DNA of 64,000 bases from assembly GCA_004431415.1 (NCBI GenBank), contig QPMI01000152.1:62001-126000 (forward strand). Direction: 5' to 3'. Below are positions 10,111 through 20,825 of the stretch, one piece after another. The notes beneath the pieces were generated by a model. That model was not told the DNA's origin and searched no databases. It was given only the letters and a program-made list of their open reading frames with translations. This DNA comes from Cyanophora paradoxa. Its lineage: Eukaryota; Glaucocystophyceae; Cyanophorales; Cyanophoraceae. Within the stretch, counting starts at the first letter, position 1. Each line of letters starts with the position of its first letter. A program made the position numbers and the translations under genes.

Positions 10111-12107
10111 TTACTCGAAGTCGACGGCGTCGAAGTCGTTGACGGCGACGGAGGACTCGGCGTTGAAGCCGTCGAACTCGTCGTCCTCGAACGCCTCGTA
10201 CTCCTCCTCCTCGGCGAACGGCAGCGTCGCCTTGATGTCCGCGAACGTCTGGTCCGCCAGCGCCTGCGCCGCCGGCTCAGCCCGCGCCCCAAAGCGGCGC
10301 CGGCGGGGGCGGCGCGCGCGCGCGCGCACCGTGAACTCATTGTAGGCCTTGCCCATCGCTTCGAGCTTGGCCGTCACCTTGGCGACCTCCTCCTCCGAGA
10401 CGCAGCTGGCCTTCTCCGCCTCCGTCTCCGAAATCTGCGCCGGGAGGCCGGCCCGGTCGGCACGCGGCCCCGGAGCGCGGGCGCCAGGGCGGGGCGGGCG
10501 TTCGGGGCGAACCACGTTGTTAAGACCGTTCTTAGCGTCGTCAACCTACGACCGCCGTTAAAACTCTTCGAGCTGCTCGTGAATCAGATGGAAAAGAAAT
10601 TGCCTCCTGGGTCGCCTCCTCGAACATGTCCTTGAGCTCCTCCAGCGAGAGGTCCCCGCTGTCGGCCTCCTCGGCCTCGCCGGCCTCCTCCGCTGCCTCC
10701 TCGGCGGCCTCGGTCGCCTCCTCGGCATCGGCGGCCTCCTCGGCGGCCTGCCACCCCGCCCGCGCCCCGTCGGGCCCGCCCCGCGCGTGCGAGAGCGAAG
10801 CCGCGAAGCCGCACCTGCTCGACCTCGGCCTCGGCATGCTCGATGTCGGCGACGATCTCCGCCGCCTCGGCGTCGCTACCAGCGTCCTCGAGCTTCTCCG
10901 CCAGCTCCTCCACGTCGTCGGCCGCCTCGCTCGCGTCCGCCGCCGCCTCCTCCGCCGCCTCCGCGTTCTCGGTCGCCTCCTCCGCCGCCTCGGTCGCCTC
11001 CTCGGCCTTCTCCTCCGCCTCCTCGAGCTGCTCGAGGATGACCTCGCGCTCCTCCGACGAGTCGGCCTCCTCGAGCGCCTCCTCGAGCTCGGCGACCTCC
11101 TCCTGCGCCTGCTCTGCCTCCTCCTGCGCCTGCTCCGCCTCCTCGGTGGCCGCCTCCGCCTCCTCCTGCGCCTCCTCCTCGGCCTCGTGCGCCTCGTCGA
11201 CGGCCACCTCGGCCGCCGCCTCGGGGTCCTCCGCCGCCAGCTCCTCCAGCGCCTGCCGCCCCGCCCGCGCCCCGTCGGGCCCGGCCCCGCGCGCGGGCGG
11301 GCGGGCGCGCGGCGCCGGGCGCACGTCGGCCTCGGACTCGGCCTCGGCCTCCTGAGACTGCTCGACGGCCTCCTCCACGTTCTCGACGGTTTCCTGGACC
11401 TCCTCCTCTGCGTCCTCCACAGTCTCGAGGACGTCCTCCTGCGCCCCGCGCTTTCAGCCGCGTCCCGCGCGGCGCGGGCGGCGCCGCGCGCACGAGGGCA
11501 CGACTGTCGGTCTCCTCGGCGAGGTCCTCGGCCTCCTCTTTCAGGTCCTCGAGTTCCTTGGTCTCCTCCTGGAGCTCTTCGCTCTTCTCCTCCAGCTGCT
11601 CCTGCGACTCTTCCAGCTTCTCCTGCGGGCCCAGCGTCGGTTTGATGGGAGCACTCGTAAACCCGAACGCAACGGACCTGGAGCTCCTGGACCTGCTCGG
11701 GGTCGGTCTCGTTTTCGAGCTGCTGCTCGATGTTCTCGATGTTCTCCGTGAGCTCGGTGACCTGGGTGATCTCGTTAGGTGTTGTATGAAATCGAAAGAG
11801 CGTCTAGAAATTACCTCCTCCTGCGTCTGCTCAATCTCCTCGACCGTCTCAGAGACCTGGCCCGGGCCGCCCCCGTGCGTCAAATGCAAGCATTGAGTTT
11901 TCACGTCTTAATGCAAGCATTGAGCAAAAAATCACCTCCTCCTTAAGCTCCTCCACCTGCTCGGTCGGCTGCGCACGGCTCCCGTCAGAGAGGCCTGGCC
12001 GCGACCGGCCCCGGGGCCCGAGCTAAGACCGCAAATGAATGGGGCGGCGGCCTGTCCCCCCCGCCTACGCCCCCGGGGCGAGCCGCCGCACCGACTCGTT
12101 GGACTCC

Positions 12108-12139
<32 letters not shown>

Positions 12140-13520
12140 CTGGATATCGGCCTCTACGTTCTCGACGGTCTCCTCCACGTTCTCAACGGTCTCCTCGACG
12201 GTCTCCTGTCGGCCCCGCGCGTCGGGCGCCGCCCCGCTAGGGGGCGCGGCGCAGCGCGGGGGCGGCGGCGGACCTGGGTCTGCTCGACCTCCTCCTGCTG
12301 CTGCTCGACGGTCTCGTTCACGGCCTCCAAAACGTTGTCCTGCGCCCCGTGCTCAGCCGCGGTCCGGCGCCTTCGGGCGCAGCGACAACGGACCAGGGCG
12401 GGGCTGTCGGTCTCCTCGGCGAGGTCCTGGGCCTCCTCCTTGATCTCCTCGAGGGTCTGCCCCGCGAAGCGCGCTCGTCAGATCCCTCCCACCCTTAAGG
12501 ATCAGAAGAGACGCAGCCAGGGCACCTGGGTCTGCTCCTCAAGGGTCTCCTGCTGAGTCTCAAGGGCCTCCTGCTGCTCCTCGAGCTGCTCCTGGAGCTC
12601 CTGCTTCTCTTCGGGATCGCTGGTCTCCTCGATCTTCTCCTCAATGGATTCGATTTCCTGGCTAATCTCGGCCACCTACGTTCTCTTAGATGTTGCGTGA
12701 AATCGAAGGCGCGAGCCAAAAACATACCTCCTCCTGCGTCTGCTCAATCTGCTCCACCGTCTCAGAGACCTGGCCCGGGACGCCCCCGTGCGTCAAATGC
12801 AAGCATTGAGTTTTCAAGTCTTAATGCAAGCATTGAGCAAAAAATCACCTCCTCCTTAAGCTCCTCCACCTGCTCCGTCGGCTGTGCGACCAGACGTCAG
12901 GCAATGCACTCGTGCTCGCGCACAAGCGGGCGGCTTTCAGTGTTTATGAAAAGAGAAGAGAGACAAGGGGCGGCACACCTCGCTGCTCGAGGTGTCGGCG
13001 CTCTGCAGTTCGGCGTCAAAAGGAAACGAGAAGGAAAGACCGCAGGACACGCACGCTCTGGACCTTGACCTCCTGGAGCTCATCCTGCACAGTGTCCAGC
13101 TTTTCATCGAGATTCTCAACCTGCCGTACAACGAGAGCCGACGGTCAGGCAGTTGCCGAGCGATCGAAAGTTGCGCCCCGATCGCACGAACGCAGCCTTG
13201 CGCTGAGCTATTTTCGAGATAAATTGTTTAAAAAGCCTCAAGGTTATGCAGTTCAATGCCCAAGCCGGCGAGAACAGCAGGACGGGCGACTAGGAGGCAG
13301 ATCCCAGGCTCTCAGCCGGCGGCTCGGTGGGGGGTCGCGCGAGAAGCTTACCCGGTTGGAGAGCTTGTCAACGGCATCCACGAGCCCCTGAATAACATCT
13401 GCAGAGAGCGACACGGGTCAGTGCGCGGGTCCGGGGAGGGACCGGCTCGCAGGGCGCAGAGAAACTCGACGGCTGCTGTGCGGCGACGAGGGGCGGCAGC
13501 TCACCGTCTGTTGCGACCAT
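10111..13520 (-). CDS. Acidic coiled-coil repeat protein
   Basis: I do not recognise this as a named family. The start is ATG at 13518-13520 in a 16-nt first exon. It splices (intron 13399-13504) to a second exon giving DVIQGLVDAVDKLSNR. Later exons encode near-continuous heptad repeats rich in Glu, Gln and Ala, for example VENLDEKLDTVQDELQEV, PTEQVEELKEE, VSETVEQIEQTQEE and QLEEKSEELQEETKELEDL, then a long Glu/Ala coil (10,600-11,420). The C-terminal exons (10,111-10,480) are more globular and end AVNDFDAVDFE before TAA. Many exons are in phase 0 and behave as repeat units; the exon set PTEQVEELKEE, VSETVE..IEQTQEE and EDLAEETDS occurs twice. The product is predicted to be an extended, highly acidic rod, perhaps cytoskeletal or basal-body associated, but that is inference. 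Single exons could be gained or lost in my model without changing the frame. Confidence 0.7.
11813..11970 (-). repeat. 158-bp internal direct repeat, copy A (coding plus intron)
   Basis: Copy A contains the PTEQVEELKEE exon, an AT-rich intron and the VSETVEEIEQTQEE exon. It matches 12726-12883 base for base except for five substitutions that I counted, with no indels. Confidence 0.9.
12726..12883 (-). repeat. 158-bp internal direct repeat, copy B
   Basis: Copy B lies 913 bp from copy A and is about 97% identical over the full length, intron included. The flanking exons and introns are recognisably related but far more diverged. Confidence 0.9.
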
Positions 13521-14869
13521 CTTGTCGAACTGAAGATGTGTACTGCGACGCGCGGGTCACTCGGAGCGTGCGAGCTTTGCGAGCTTTGCGAGTTTTGCTT
13601 CGGAAAGGTGTTTGCTAGCGCTCCCGCACCTTTTGACTGAACAGAGGAATCCTCGCTGAAGGCGGTTGGCGAGGCGAGCGTCTGCGAGAAGCTCGAGTGG
13701 CGGGCTCTTTGGAGGACGAGGTACTTGGGTTGTAACTCTTGGTACCCCCCTGATCCGTGCAACTCCCAGAGTCCCAGCGCTGGCTGCAGAAGCGCCCAGA
13801 CTTGGGGGCTCGAATCCTGGCCCCCGATCTCTTGCTCCGCGCCGCTACGTGTGCGCCGGCGCCGGCGCCGGCGCCTGCGCGCGCCGCAGCCGTAACGTCG
13901 CAGCTGCAGCCGGTAGCGCGCGCTCCGAGCCTAGGCCTAGCTAGAGTCCGATCGCGAGGGCTCGACCAATATCGTTAGCACTACCGGTGCGTATACCGCG
14001 GCGCCGGCGCCAGCGCCGGCGTTACCGTAGTACGTCCGACGGTCGGCGCCAGCGCCGGCGCCGCAGCGCTAGCCGTAACGTCGCAACGCGCTGCAGCTGC
14101 TAGTATGCTGTGCACGTGCAACTTGGCCACGACTCGCCGTAGCTCTCGAGGGTCTGTGCCGGTTCAACGGTTTGGGCCCCTGGGAATCGCTGGGATCCCG
14201 GAAATGGTACTAAGACCGCGATATGAGACATGCCAGGAGCTTAATGAGCATCCTACTAGGCTAGGCGCACGGCCGGGCCTAGGCCTTCGAATTACCAAGT
14301 ACTATTTCTTAAGCTTTTCACGTTAATGAATAATGAATGTGATCATGAGATGGTCATATGCATCATGATGGAACGAGCCTCGGAGCTTGAAGCAAAGGAT
14401 GAAGCCCCCCCCCCCCCCCCCCCCCCCCCCGGGCCGGGGACCGTCGGACCGATCGCGAGGCCCGCCGCCCGAGGGCCGGCCCGGCCGGGCCCCCGGACTA
14501 GTACTCCGGGAGGCCCCCGCCCGGGGGTCGCGGCCGGGGGCGCCCCGCCGGAGGCCACCTCATGATCATCCGCAGGCTTCTGATCAGCGCCACCCGTCCG
14601 ATGGAACTGCCTGCTGCAGCTGGAGCTTGAAAAGCCGATTTCGTCGGCCCCGTGCACGTGGCCACATGACTCCGATCCAGGCCTAGGCCGTCCACCGTTG
14701 CCGCAAAGCTGCATTCGTACATCCGCTTGCAGCTGCAGCTCGGGGAAGCCCCACGCGGGGAAGCCACGCTGCATCCGCAGCCAGAGGGCGCCCTGCAGCT
14801 CAGAGTCGCCGCCCCCGCAGCTGCATGCAGCCGCGGGCGCATATGCACCCCGAGCCGGGCTGCCGGGCG
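13521..14869. other. Intergenic region with palindromic GC repeats
   Basis: No exon could be supported here. The stretch contains GCCGGC/GGCGCC alternating repeats (described separately), a poly(C) run near 14406-14430 and stop-rich frames. It probably holds the promoter of the coiled-coil gene on the left and the 3' UTR of the EF-hand gene on the right. Confidence 0.5.
13853..14085. repeat. Cluster of GGCGCC/GCCGGC palindromic repeats
   Basis: Alternating GCCGGCGCC units occur at about 13853-13875, 13999-14021 and 14043-14062. A companion word, AGCCGTAACGTCGCA, is present at 13888-13902 and again at 14071-14085. Each unit is self-complementary, so strong hairpins are possible. It sits about 300-600 bp upstream of the coiled-coil gene start. 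Confidence 0.75.
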
Positions 14870-16316
14870 TCACAGGTTGAAGGTCATGCGGCTCTTGAAG
14901 TCGGTGCCAGTGACGACCTGCGCCGCCCGGGCCGCGTGCCGTCAGAGGCGGAGGGCGAGGGGAGGGGTTTGGGGCGGGGCGGGGCGCCGGGCCTTGGCGA
15001 AGTCCTCGTAGGAGATGAAGCCGTCCCCGTCTGAGTCCGCCTCCTGCACGCACGCCCCCGCGGCCGCCGGCCTCAGGAGAGCGGGGAGCCCCCCCTGCCC
15101 GGCGGGCGCGCACGGCGAGGGTCCGCTTGATCACCTCCTCGAACTCCTGCGGGAGGGGAGCGTCGGCGGGGGGCTCGAGGGGAGGGGGGCGGGGGCGGGG
15201 GAGGGGCGGGCCTGGTCGGAGAGGGCCCTGGTCCCGTCCGGGCTCGTGAGGGTCAGCGTGAAGATGTTCGTCAGGTCGCTCGTCCCGATCTTCCCGCTGC
15301 GCCGACGACCCCGCCGCCCCTCAGCACGACGCCATCGCGTCGGAGGGGCGCGGGCGGACTCTTGGTCGATGTCGTAGATCTTGAAGGCGACTGCGGGGTA
15401 CCGGCGCTGGTGAGCGGCCAAGCGCGGGTACAGAGCACGGGGCGCGGCGCACAGCGGGTCTTCTTCTCGGTGTTGAAGCGGGCGCTGAAGACGGACAAGG
15501 CAACACAAAATTCCTTCGCGCGCGTGAGCTGCGCTTGGGGAGAGGGCAGGGGGGGGGAAAGGGAGAAAGGGGTACCTCGAAGGTGATCTTGCCGGGGTCG
15601 TGAAACTCGAGGCATGTGATGATTCGGGAGCAGAGGGGGTTCAGCCCTGCGCCCGCGCTCGAGGGCACGGCCGGAGACGTGGGAGGGAGGGGGGCGAGTG
15701 GAGGGGGGGGGGGGGGGGGGGGGGGGGTGGGACCTCGCCTATCGGAGGGAACTCCTTGAGCTGTTCTGAAGTTATGTAGTCGAACTTATCGCGATCGATG
15801 CGCTGGAAGTAGTACCATAGCTTCGCCAGGTCTGTGCGGCGCACTCTCGTTGACCGCGACAAAGCGGATTTGGGCGGGCGCGCACCGTCCTCGCCGACTG
15901 CAGATGCGGGCAGAGAGGAGTTCGGAGCGAGATTAGGCCGCGCGCCGCTAAGCGAGGGGCGAGCGAGGCGTACAGCGGGAGGAGATCTTGAGCTGCTCCA
16001 TGCGTTCCTTGCTGAGCCGCTCGAGCCCCGCGCGATCCTTGATAGAGGCCACCGCGCCCGGTATATGCATCATTGCCGCCAGGTTTCTGAACTGCGCAGG
16101 AGCTCAGACAAGTCCTAGTGGGAAGCGGGCCGGCGATTGCGTACGGACCTTCCCGGTGATGCCGCCGAAGAAGGAGAACCTGGAATCGCTGCGCTTGCCT
16201 TGTGCGGGCGGGTCTGGATCTGAGCCCGCGTCGACGTCCACAGCCCGCGGCGCTGGCCTGGGTTCCTGGCCAGCTTTTCCCGCCGCATCCTTTCCCGCCG
16301 AGCCGGGACCAGCCAT
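14870..16316 (-). CDS. CIB/calcineurin-B-like EF-hand calcium-binding protein
   Basis: This is a calcium sensor of the calcineurin B / CIB (calcium and integrin binding) group. The start is ATG at 16316, with a disordered N terminus. Joined exons give AKLWYYFQRIDRDKFDYIT (degenerate EF1), LNPLCSRIITCLEF then GKITF, a CVALSVFSARFNTEKK block matching the 'LSVFS' hallmark, VAFKIYDIDQ, GKIGTSDLTNIF (EF3), and a canonical EF4 loop DSDGDGFISYED at about 15010-15046. The tail VVTGTDFKSRMTFNL ends at TGA (14870-14872) and resembles CIB C-termini (aromatic and hydrophobic after the last EF-hand). Exons 1 and 2 (16100-16316 and about 15980-16100) encode MAGPGSAGKDAAG and MMHIPGAVASIKDRAGLERL, which are not typical of the family. 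The gene is divergent from CEP78. A calcineurin B subunit is the main alternative. Confidence 0.65.
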
Positions 16317-16771
16317 CGCTGGGGCCTGTGAGCTTGGAACGCTAGGGTGTTGCGGACCGATCAGTCGCAGCTGTGCGGGTGGGAGCTGGGTGAAGCTGGT
16401 GTCCTCCTGTGCGCAGTGCCTAGACCGCTGGGCAGAGCTCGAATCTGCAAGTTTGTGCGGCTACGCAGCTAGGACAGCAGACCCCGGCGAGTCGGGGTCC
16501 CGGGGAGGCGGCCACATGCGAAAGGTGTGCGCGCGGGGAGCCGAACAGGGGTCTCTCGAGTCGATTCAAAATCGCACAGGCGGCAGATCGCGTACAGTAT
16601 ACGTAGCTATAGCGCCGACTCGCCGAGGCGCGAGACTCGCCGTAGCGCCGACTCGCCGAGGCGCGAGACTCGCCATAGCGCCGACTCGCCGAAGCGCGAG
16701 ACTCGCCGTGGATTGGGGCAGCGGGCAGCGGCGGAATCCCGCAGCGGCAAGGCGCCTGAGCCTTTGAAGAC
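16317..16771. promoter_or_regulatory. Divergent promoter region between EF-hand gene and CEP78
   Basis: This segment of about 455 bp separates two oppositely directed start codons and holds a three-unit 33-bp tandem repeat. I see no clear TATA box. The promoter role is inferred from position only. Confidence 0.5.
16611..16709 (+). repeat. 33-bp tandem repeat, three copies
   Basis: The units 16611-16643, 16644-16676 and 16677-16709 start AGCGCCGACTCGCCGA and end GCGAGACTCGCC. They differ by only two or three bases. They sit directly upstream of the CEP78 start codon. Confidence 0.9.
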
Positions 16772-19214
16772 ATGGCGCTTCGCACCGCTTACATCTCGAT
16801 CTGCAAGCGCGACGGCGTCACCCCGCGCCTCGACTTGTTCGCGGACGTCGAGGGCACGCGCGCCCTCAGCGCGGATCTCACGTGAGCCCAGCGCTCGCGT
16901 CGCTGCCCTCCTTGCAGCTTACGCTGGCTCCTCACTCAGGCTGCTCGAGGACCCGGACCTCCGCGCTCTCTTTTCGCTCGTCGGCCGCCATGCTTACACG
17001 CACCTCACTTCCCTGAGGCTTTTCTGCAACAAGCTCTCGGCGTATGACCAGTTGCGCCCCGTGGCCGGCGGGCCTGCGCCTGCTAGAGCGCAGCGGCGGC
17101 GCTAACGCTCTGCTAGGTACAAACTGGAGCTTCGCAACTTCAGACACGCCAACCCGCTGGTCCTGCGGCCCATCGCGAGCAACCGCCTGGCGAGCGCGAT
17201 CCAGCAGTGCATAACGCCGGACCAGTGTCAGATCCGGTGGCTCGAGCTCTTCGGCTTCGCCTGGACGAGCGCCGGGCTATCGTACTTGTCTTCAGTGAGC
17301 GCGGGGCGCTCGTGCCACCGCCCTACGCCCCTCCTCTCATCGCGACCGCAGGCTCTCGGCGCGAACCGCAGCGTGATCGGCCTCAGCTTGAAGGACTGTC
17401 AGATCGGCGACGAGGGTCTTTCCAGTACGCCTCCCCCTCGAGAGCGCGCCGGCCCCGTGGTCTGAAGCGGACTCAGTTCTGCTGCCGGGCCTGCGATCGA
17501 ACACCACGGTCGAGCAGCTGCAGCTCTCGGGCTGCAACCTGACCAACGTCGGCGCCATCGCCCTCCGCGGTCTTATCGCGGTCCGTCCGCGCGCCTCGCC
17601 CGCGGGTCCGCCCCGCGGCCTCGCGCCCGAGCGGCCGCGCAGCACCACTACGCGCGGCGGGTGAGGGAGGACTGGCACGACACGCTCCACGACACGGCCC
17701 CGCGGCGGAGGAAGCCCGGCGAGGCCGCGCCGCGGGCGCGGGCCGTGCGGGGTCTGACCTCGCTGGACCTGAGCGGGAACGGGATCGGCGACGCCGGCGT
17801 CTGCGCGCTGACGGAGGCCTTCCGGGACGACCCGTACATCACGGCCGTCGACCTGCGCCGGAACCGCCTCTCGGGCCGCTCCCGCAAGGAGGTCGCCGAG
17901 GCCGTCCGCTCCGGCGGCAACTGCGGCCTCCGCTTCTGCGACCTGCGGGAGAACCCCGACTGCGGTGCGCGCCGGCCTTTGGTGGCGGGACCGCCGCGCG
18001 GCTCGGCCGACGCGGCCCCACTCGCGCAGACTGGGCCCTGGGTCTGGACACGTGGGAGTCGTGGGGGGCGGCGCAGGCCCCCGCCGCCGCCGACTTCGCG
18101 GCGCGCGACGACGCCGCCGGCGACGCGGGCCGCCGGGCCCTCCGCAAGGCCCGCAGCGCCCCCGCAGCGCCTCTGTCTGAGGCGAGGCGGGCGCCCGCGC
18201 CGGCCCCTCACGAGGCCCCGAGGGCGCCGCGGCCTCCGAGCCCGGCGCCGCCCGCGAGGTCCGCCCCCCGCGCTTCATCGCCCCCGCTCACCTCACTCCG
18301 TCCCCCTGCCGGCGCAGAAGCGGGCGGCCGCGCCGCCTTCGGCCCCCAGCGAAGACGGCTCCGAGGCCGGGCCCTCCTCGCCCCCGGCAGCCGCCTCGAG
18401 CTCCCAACGGGAGGCCCCTGCGCCGGTGAGCGAGGCCGCTCTCTGCCCGCCGAGTCTCCCGCGTCCAACGCCAGGCCGGCGGCAGGCGGCGGCGGCGACG
18501 GCGGCGGTGGCGGCGGGCGGGCCGCCAGCCGTAGACCCGGAGCTGGCGGCAGCCGTGGCTCTCTTGAAGGCGCATTCCCTTCCGCCGCCCGCCCCGCGCC
18601 CCGCGCGTCCCGAGCGTCGCCGCAGGCGCAGCTGCAGGAGGAGCGCCTGGCGCGGGCCGTGGCGGAGCGGCGGCTGGCGGACGCGCTGCGGGGCGGGGAG
18701 CAGGCGGCGGCGGCGCCGACGGCGGCGGCGGCGGAGGACGCGGTGCTTGGGCGCATCGAGGGGACGCTCGCCTCCCTCGCCGCCGCTCTCGAACGCCTCG
18801 AGGCCCAGTCCGCGCCCCCGCCGGACTCCCGCCCGCGGCCCGCCCGGCCCCGGCCCGGCCTCCGCGCCGGCGCCGGGGCCCTCGGTGGTGGAGGCGGCGG
18901 CGGCCGGCGTGGCGGCCCGCGTGCGGACGCTGTACGGGCTTAGCGAGGGCGGCGCACCGGACCCGTCCTCCCGCAAGTTCCGGGCCGTGGCGCCCGAGGA
19001 GCCGGCGCCGGCGCCGCTGCCGTGGCCCACCGCGCTGCCGGCGCCCCCGCCGGCCCTCGACTGGGGCCTCGAGGACGAGCCCGAGGCGGCGGAGGCGGCG
19101 GCGGCGGCGGCGCGGGCCCTGGAGGCCTACGCCTTCGATTTCGAGGACGTGGACGCCGACGTTGACGCCGCCTCGCCGGGGACCCTCCGCTACATGCGCG
19201 CCTACGGCTACTGA
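16772..19214 (+). CDS. CEP78: CEP78-like centrosomal leucine-rich-repeat protein
   Basis: CEP78 is a centriole/basal-body leucine-rich protein needed for normal ciliogenesis. The start is ATG at 16772 (MALRTAYISICKRDG), with the first donor GTGAGC at 16882. Successive exons give LRR strands: YTHLTSLRLFCNKL, IRWLELFGFAWTSAGLSYL, VIGLSLKDCQIGDEG, VEQLQLSGCNLTNVGAIALR, then a YARRVREDWHDTL helix and LTSLDLSGNGIGDAGVCAL. The order of 'CxIGDxG', 'GCNLT..GA' and 'RR.E.W...L' matches the human CEP78 repeat block closely. After the LRRs come a long Pro/Ala-rich region, a short coiled coil (QLQEERLARAVAERRLADAL) and a C-terminal segment with PLPWPTALP before TGA at 19212-19214, recalling the LPWR-type motif after the LRRs in animals. 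Introns are about 60-110 nt. The gene is convergent with the hydrolase gene, 105 bp between stops. Confidence 0.75.
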
Positions 19215-19319
19215 CGCGCGGGAGGCGCGGCCGGGCTTTGATATTTACAGACGTAGCGCCCGCTGTCTCAAGCGCGCAAGCTTGACAGTCACGGAGGAGC
19301 CCGGGGCGCGGGCGGGGCA

Positions 19320-20679
19320 CTACTCCTCCCCCGGTCGCCCGGCGACGTGCCTGTTGAAGAACCGCAGCGCCATCTCCGCCACCGACTCGAGCGCACCCGC
19401 CTCTGCCGGAGGGCAGAGTTGAAGGGTCGTACAGCGAGCGCTAGAAGCGATCTCTGTGCGGGCGGGCACCCTCGAACAGGTGCGTGGCGCCGGGGACGAT
19501 CTGGAGCCGCGGGGCGCGGGAGTTGCCCAGGTGCTTCCCCGCCTCCCGGTTCAGCTCCAGCACCTGCGCATGTCGGAGCGTGAGGGGCGGCCAGGGTTCG
19601 GGCGGGCCATCGGAAACTTAGCGCAAGCGGGGCGCACGGTCTGGTCGTTGCTCCCGACGATGAGGAGAACGGGGGACGTGACCTTTGAGAGGGACTCCGC
19701 CCCCGCGAGGTCTGCCCGGTGTCGCAGTCAGCAACGAGCGGCATGAGCGAGTCGCCTCGCAGCCGTCCCGGCCCCCGCTCGCCCCTTCGCACCCGGGCGC
19801 CCGCCGCGGGAGACGATGGCGTGGATGCTCGGGTCGCCGGCCGCCGCCATCAGCGCAGCCGCCGCGCCTGCACAGAGTTCAAGCGCCGGTCCCGGGCCAC
19901 AAGCCATTAAGGCAGCAGACCGGTCGAGGCGCCGAAGTACGCCATGCGCAGCGACGCGACGGGCGGGTCGTGCAGGCCGCTGGCCCACTTCTTGATGGCC
20001 GAGAGCCGTCGCGCGAGGAAGGGGATGTTGAAGCGGTAGGAGCCCGTGTAGCTGTCCGCCTGCTCCTCATCCCGAGTCAGCAGGTCCACGAGGCTGCGCA
20101 GCGCCTTAGCTTTCGGCGCTTGTGCGTAGGTCTAGTCTTCTGTAGACGTCGGGGGCTGGGTCGGGCGCACAGGGTGGCAAAGCCGTTGCGGTTCAGGTGC
20201 CCCGAGACCATCTGGTTACGCGGGCTGCGCATGCGCGTGCGCGCGAACGCTCGAGCGCGCGAGAAAGCTTGCAGAGTTCCGACGGCACCTCTTACGCGAC
20301 GAGCCCGAGCCATGCGCGAAGATGATGAGGCCTGAGGCGCATCCGAAACGTAGTTCGAATTCCGATGCGGCATGCAGATGCGGCGAGCGCCGCAGCGCAC
20401 ACCCTGCGGGTTTGGCGGGATGATGAGGTCTCCGTGGATCTTCTCCTTGTGTTCGAAGGCGTCGCGTGCTACCACGGGGATGGACACGGTCCACGCGCCC
20501 TGGCGCGCCCGTGAGCACTCGGGCGCAGTCGCTCGCGGAATCTCCGGCCTCGCTAACGACACATCTAGCGCTCGTGGAGCGCGCGAGCGAGCGCCGAGGG
20601 CCGCTTGGACCTGCCCCGGCGGAAGCGCTAGTATCACAGGGGGAGGGCCGCAAACCTGCGAAGAATCTGCGCTCGCCAT
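19320..20679 (-). CDS. Dienelactone-hydrolase-type alpha/beta hydrolase
   Basis: This is an alpha/beta-hydrolase of the dienelactone-hydrolase family. Joined exons read VSIPVVARDAFEHKEKIHGD then LIIPPN, SGLIIFAHGSGSSR, PRNQMVSGHLNRNGFATL, LVDLLTRDEEQ, YRFNIPFLARRL and MAYFGASTG. Next come AALMAAAGDPSIHAIVSRGG, VTSPVLLIVGSNDQTV and LQIVPGATHLFEG. The nucleophile elbow G-A-S-T-G, the acid in GSND and the His in GATH form a complete triad, each on a different exon. The order matches bacterial and cyanobacterial hydrolases that often follow a phosphoribosyltransferase domain; that domain is absent here. The start is ATG at 20679 (MASADSSQ) and the stop is TAG at 19320-19322 after RHVAGRPGEE. The natural substrate is unknown. 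No targeting peptide is evident. Confidence 0.8.
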
Positions 20680-20825
20680 TGTGGTGCAATTCGAAGTTAT
20701 CTAGCGTGCTCGAAGGGCTGGAGTGGTAAGCTTCAAGTTTTTGATCACCGGGGGTATACATTTACGACCCATCTGTCTAAACTCAGCGGGAGTCTTGCCG
20801 GCGCCCAGGCCGGCCCGTGGTAGCC
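20680..20825. promoter_or_regulatory. Short divergent promoter
   Basis: Only 146 bp separate the start codons of the hydrolase (-) and the LamG/SAM/TPR gene (+). A shared bidirectional promoter is inferred from the spacing. I see no TATA box. Confidence 0.5.

Noticed and set aside
14343-15134. Minus-strand frame extending past the EF-hand gene
   Set aside because: The EF-hand reading ends at TGA 14870-14872. The extension is in a different frame and is low complexity.
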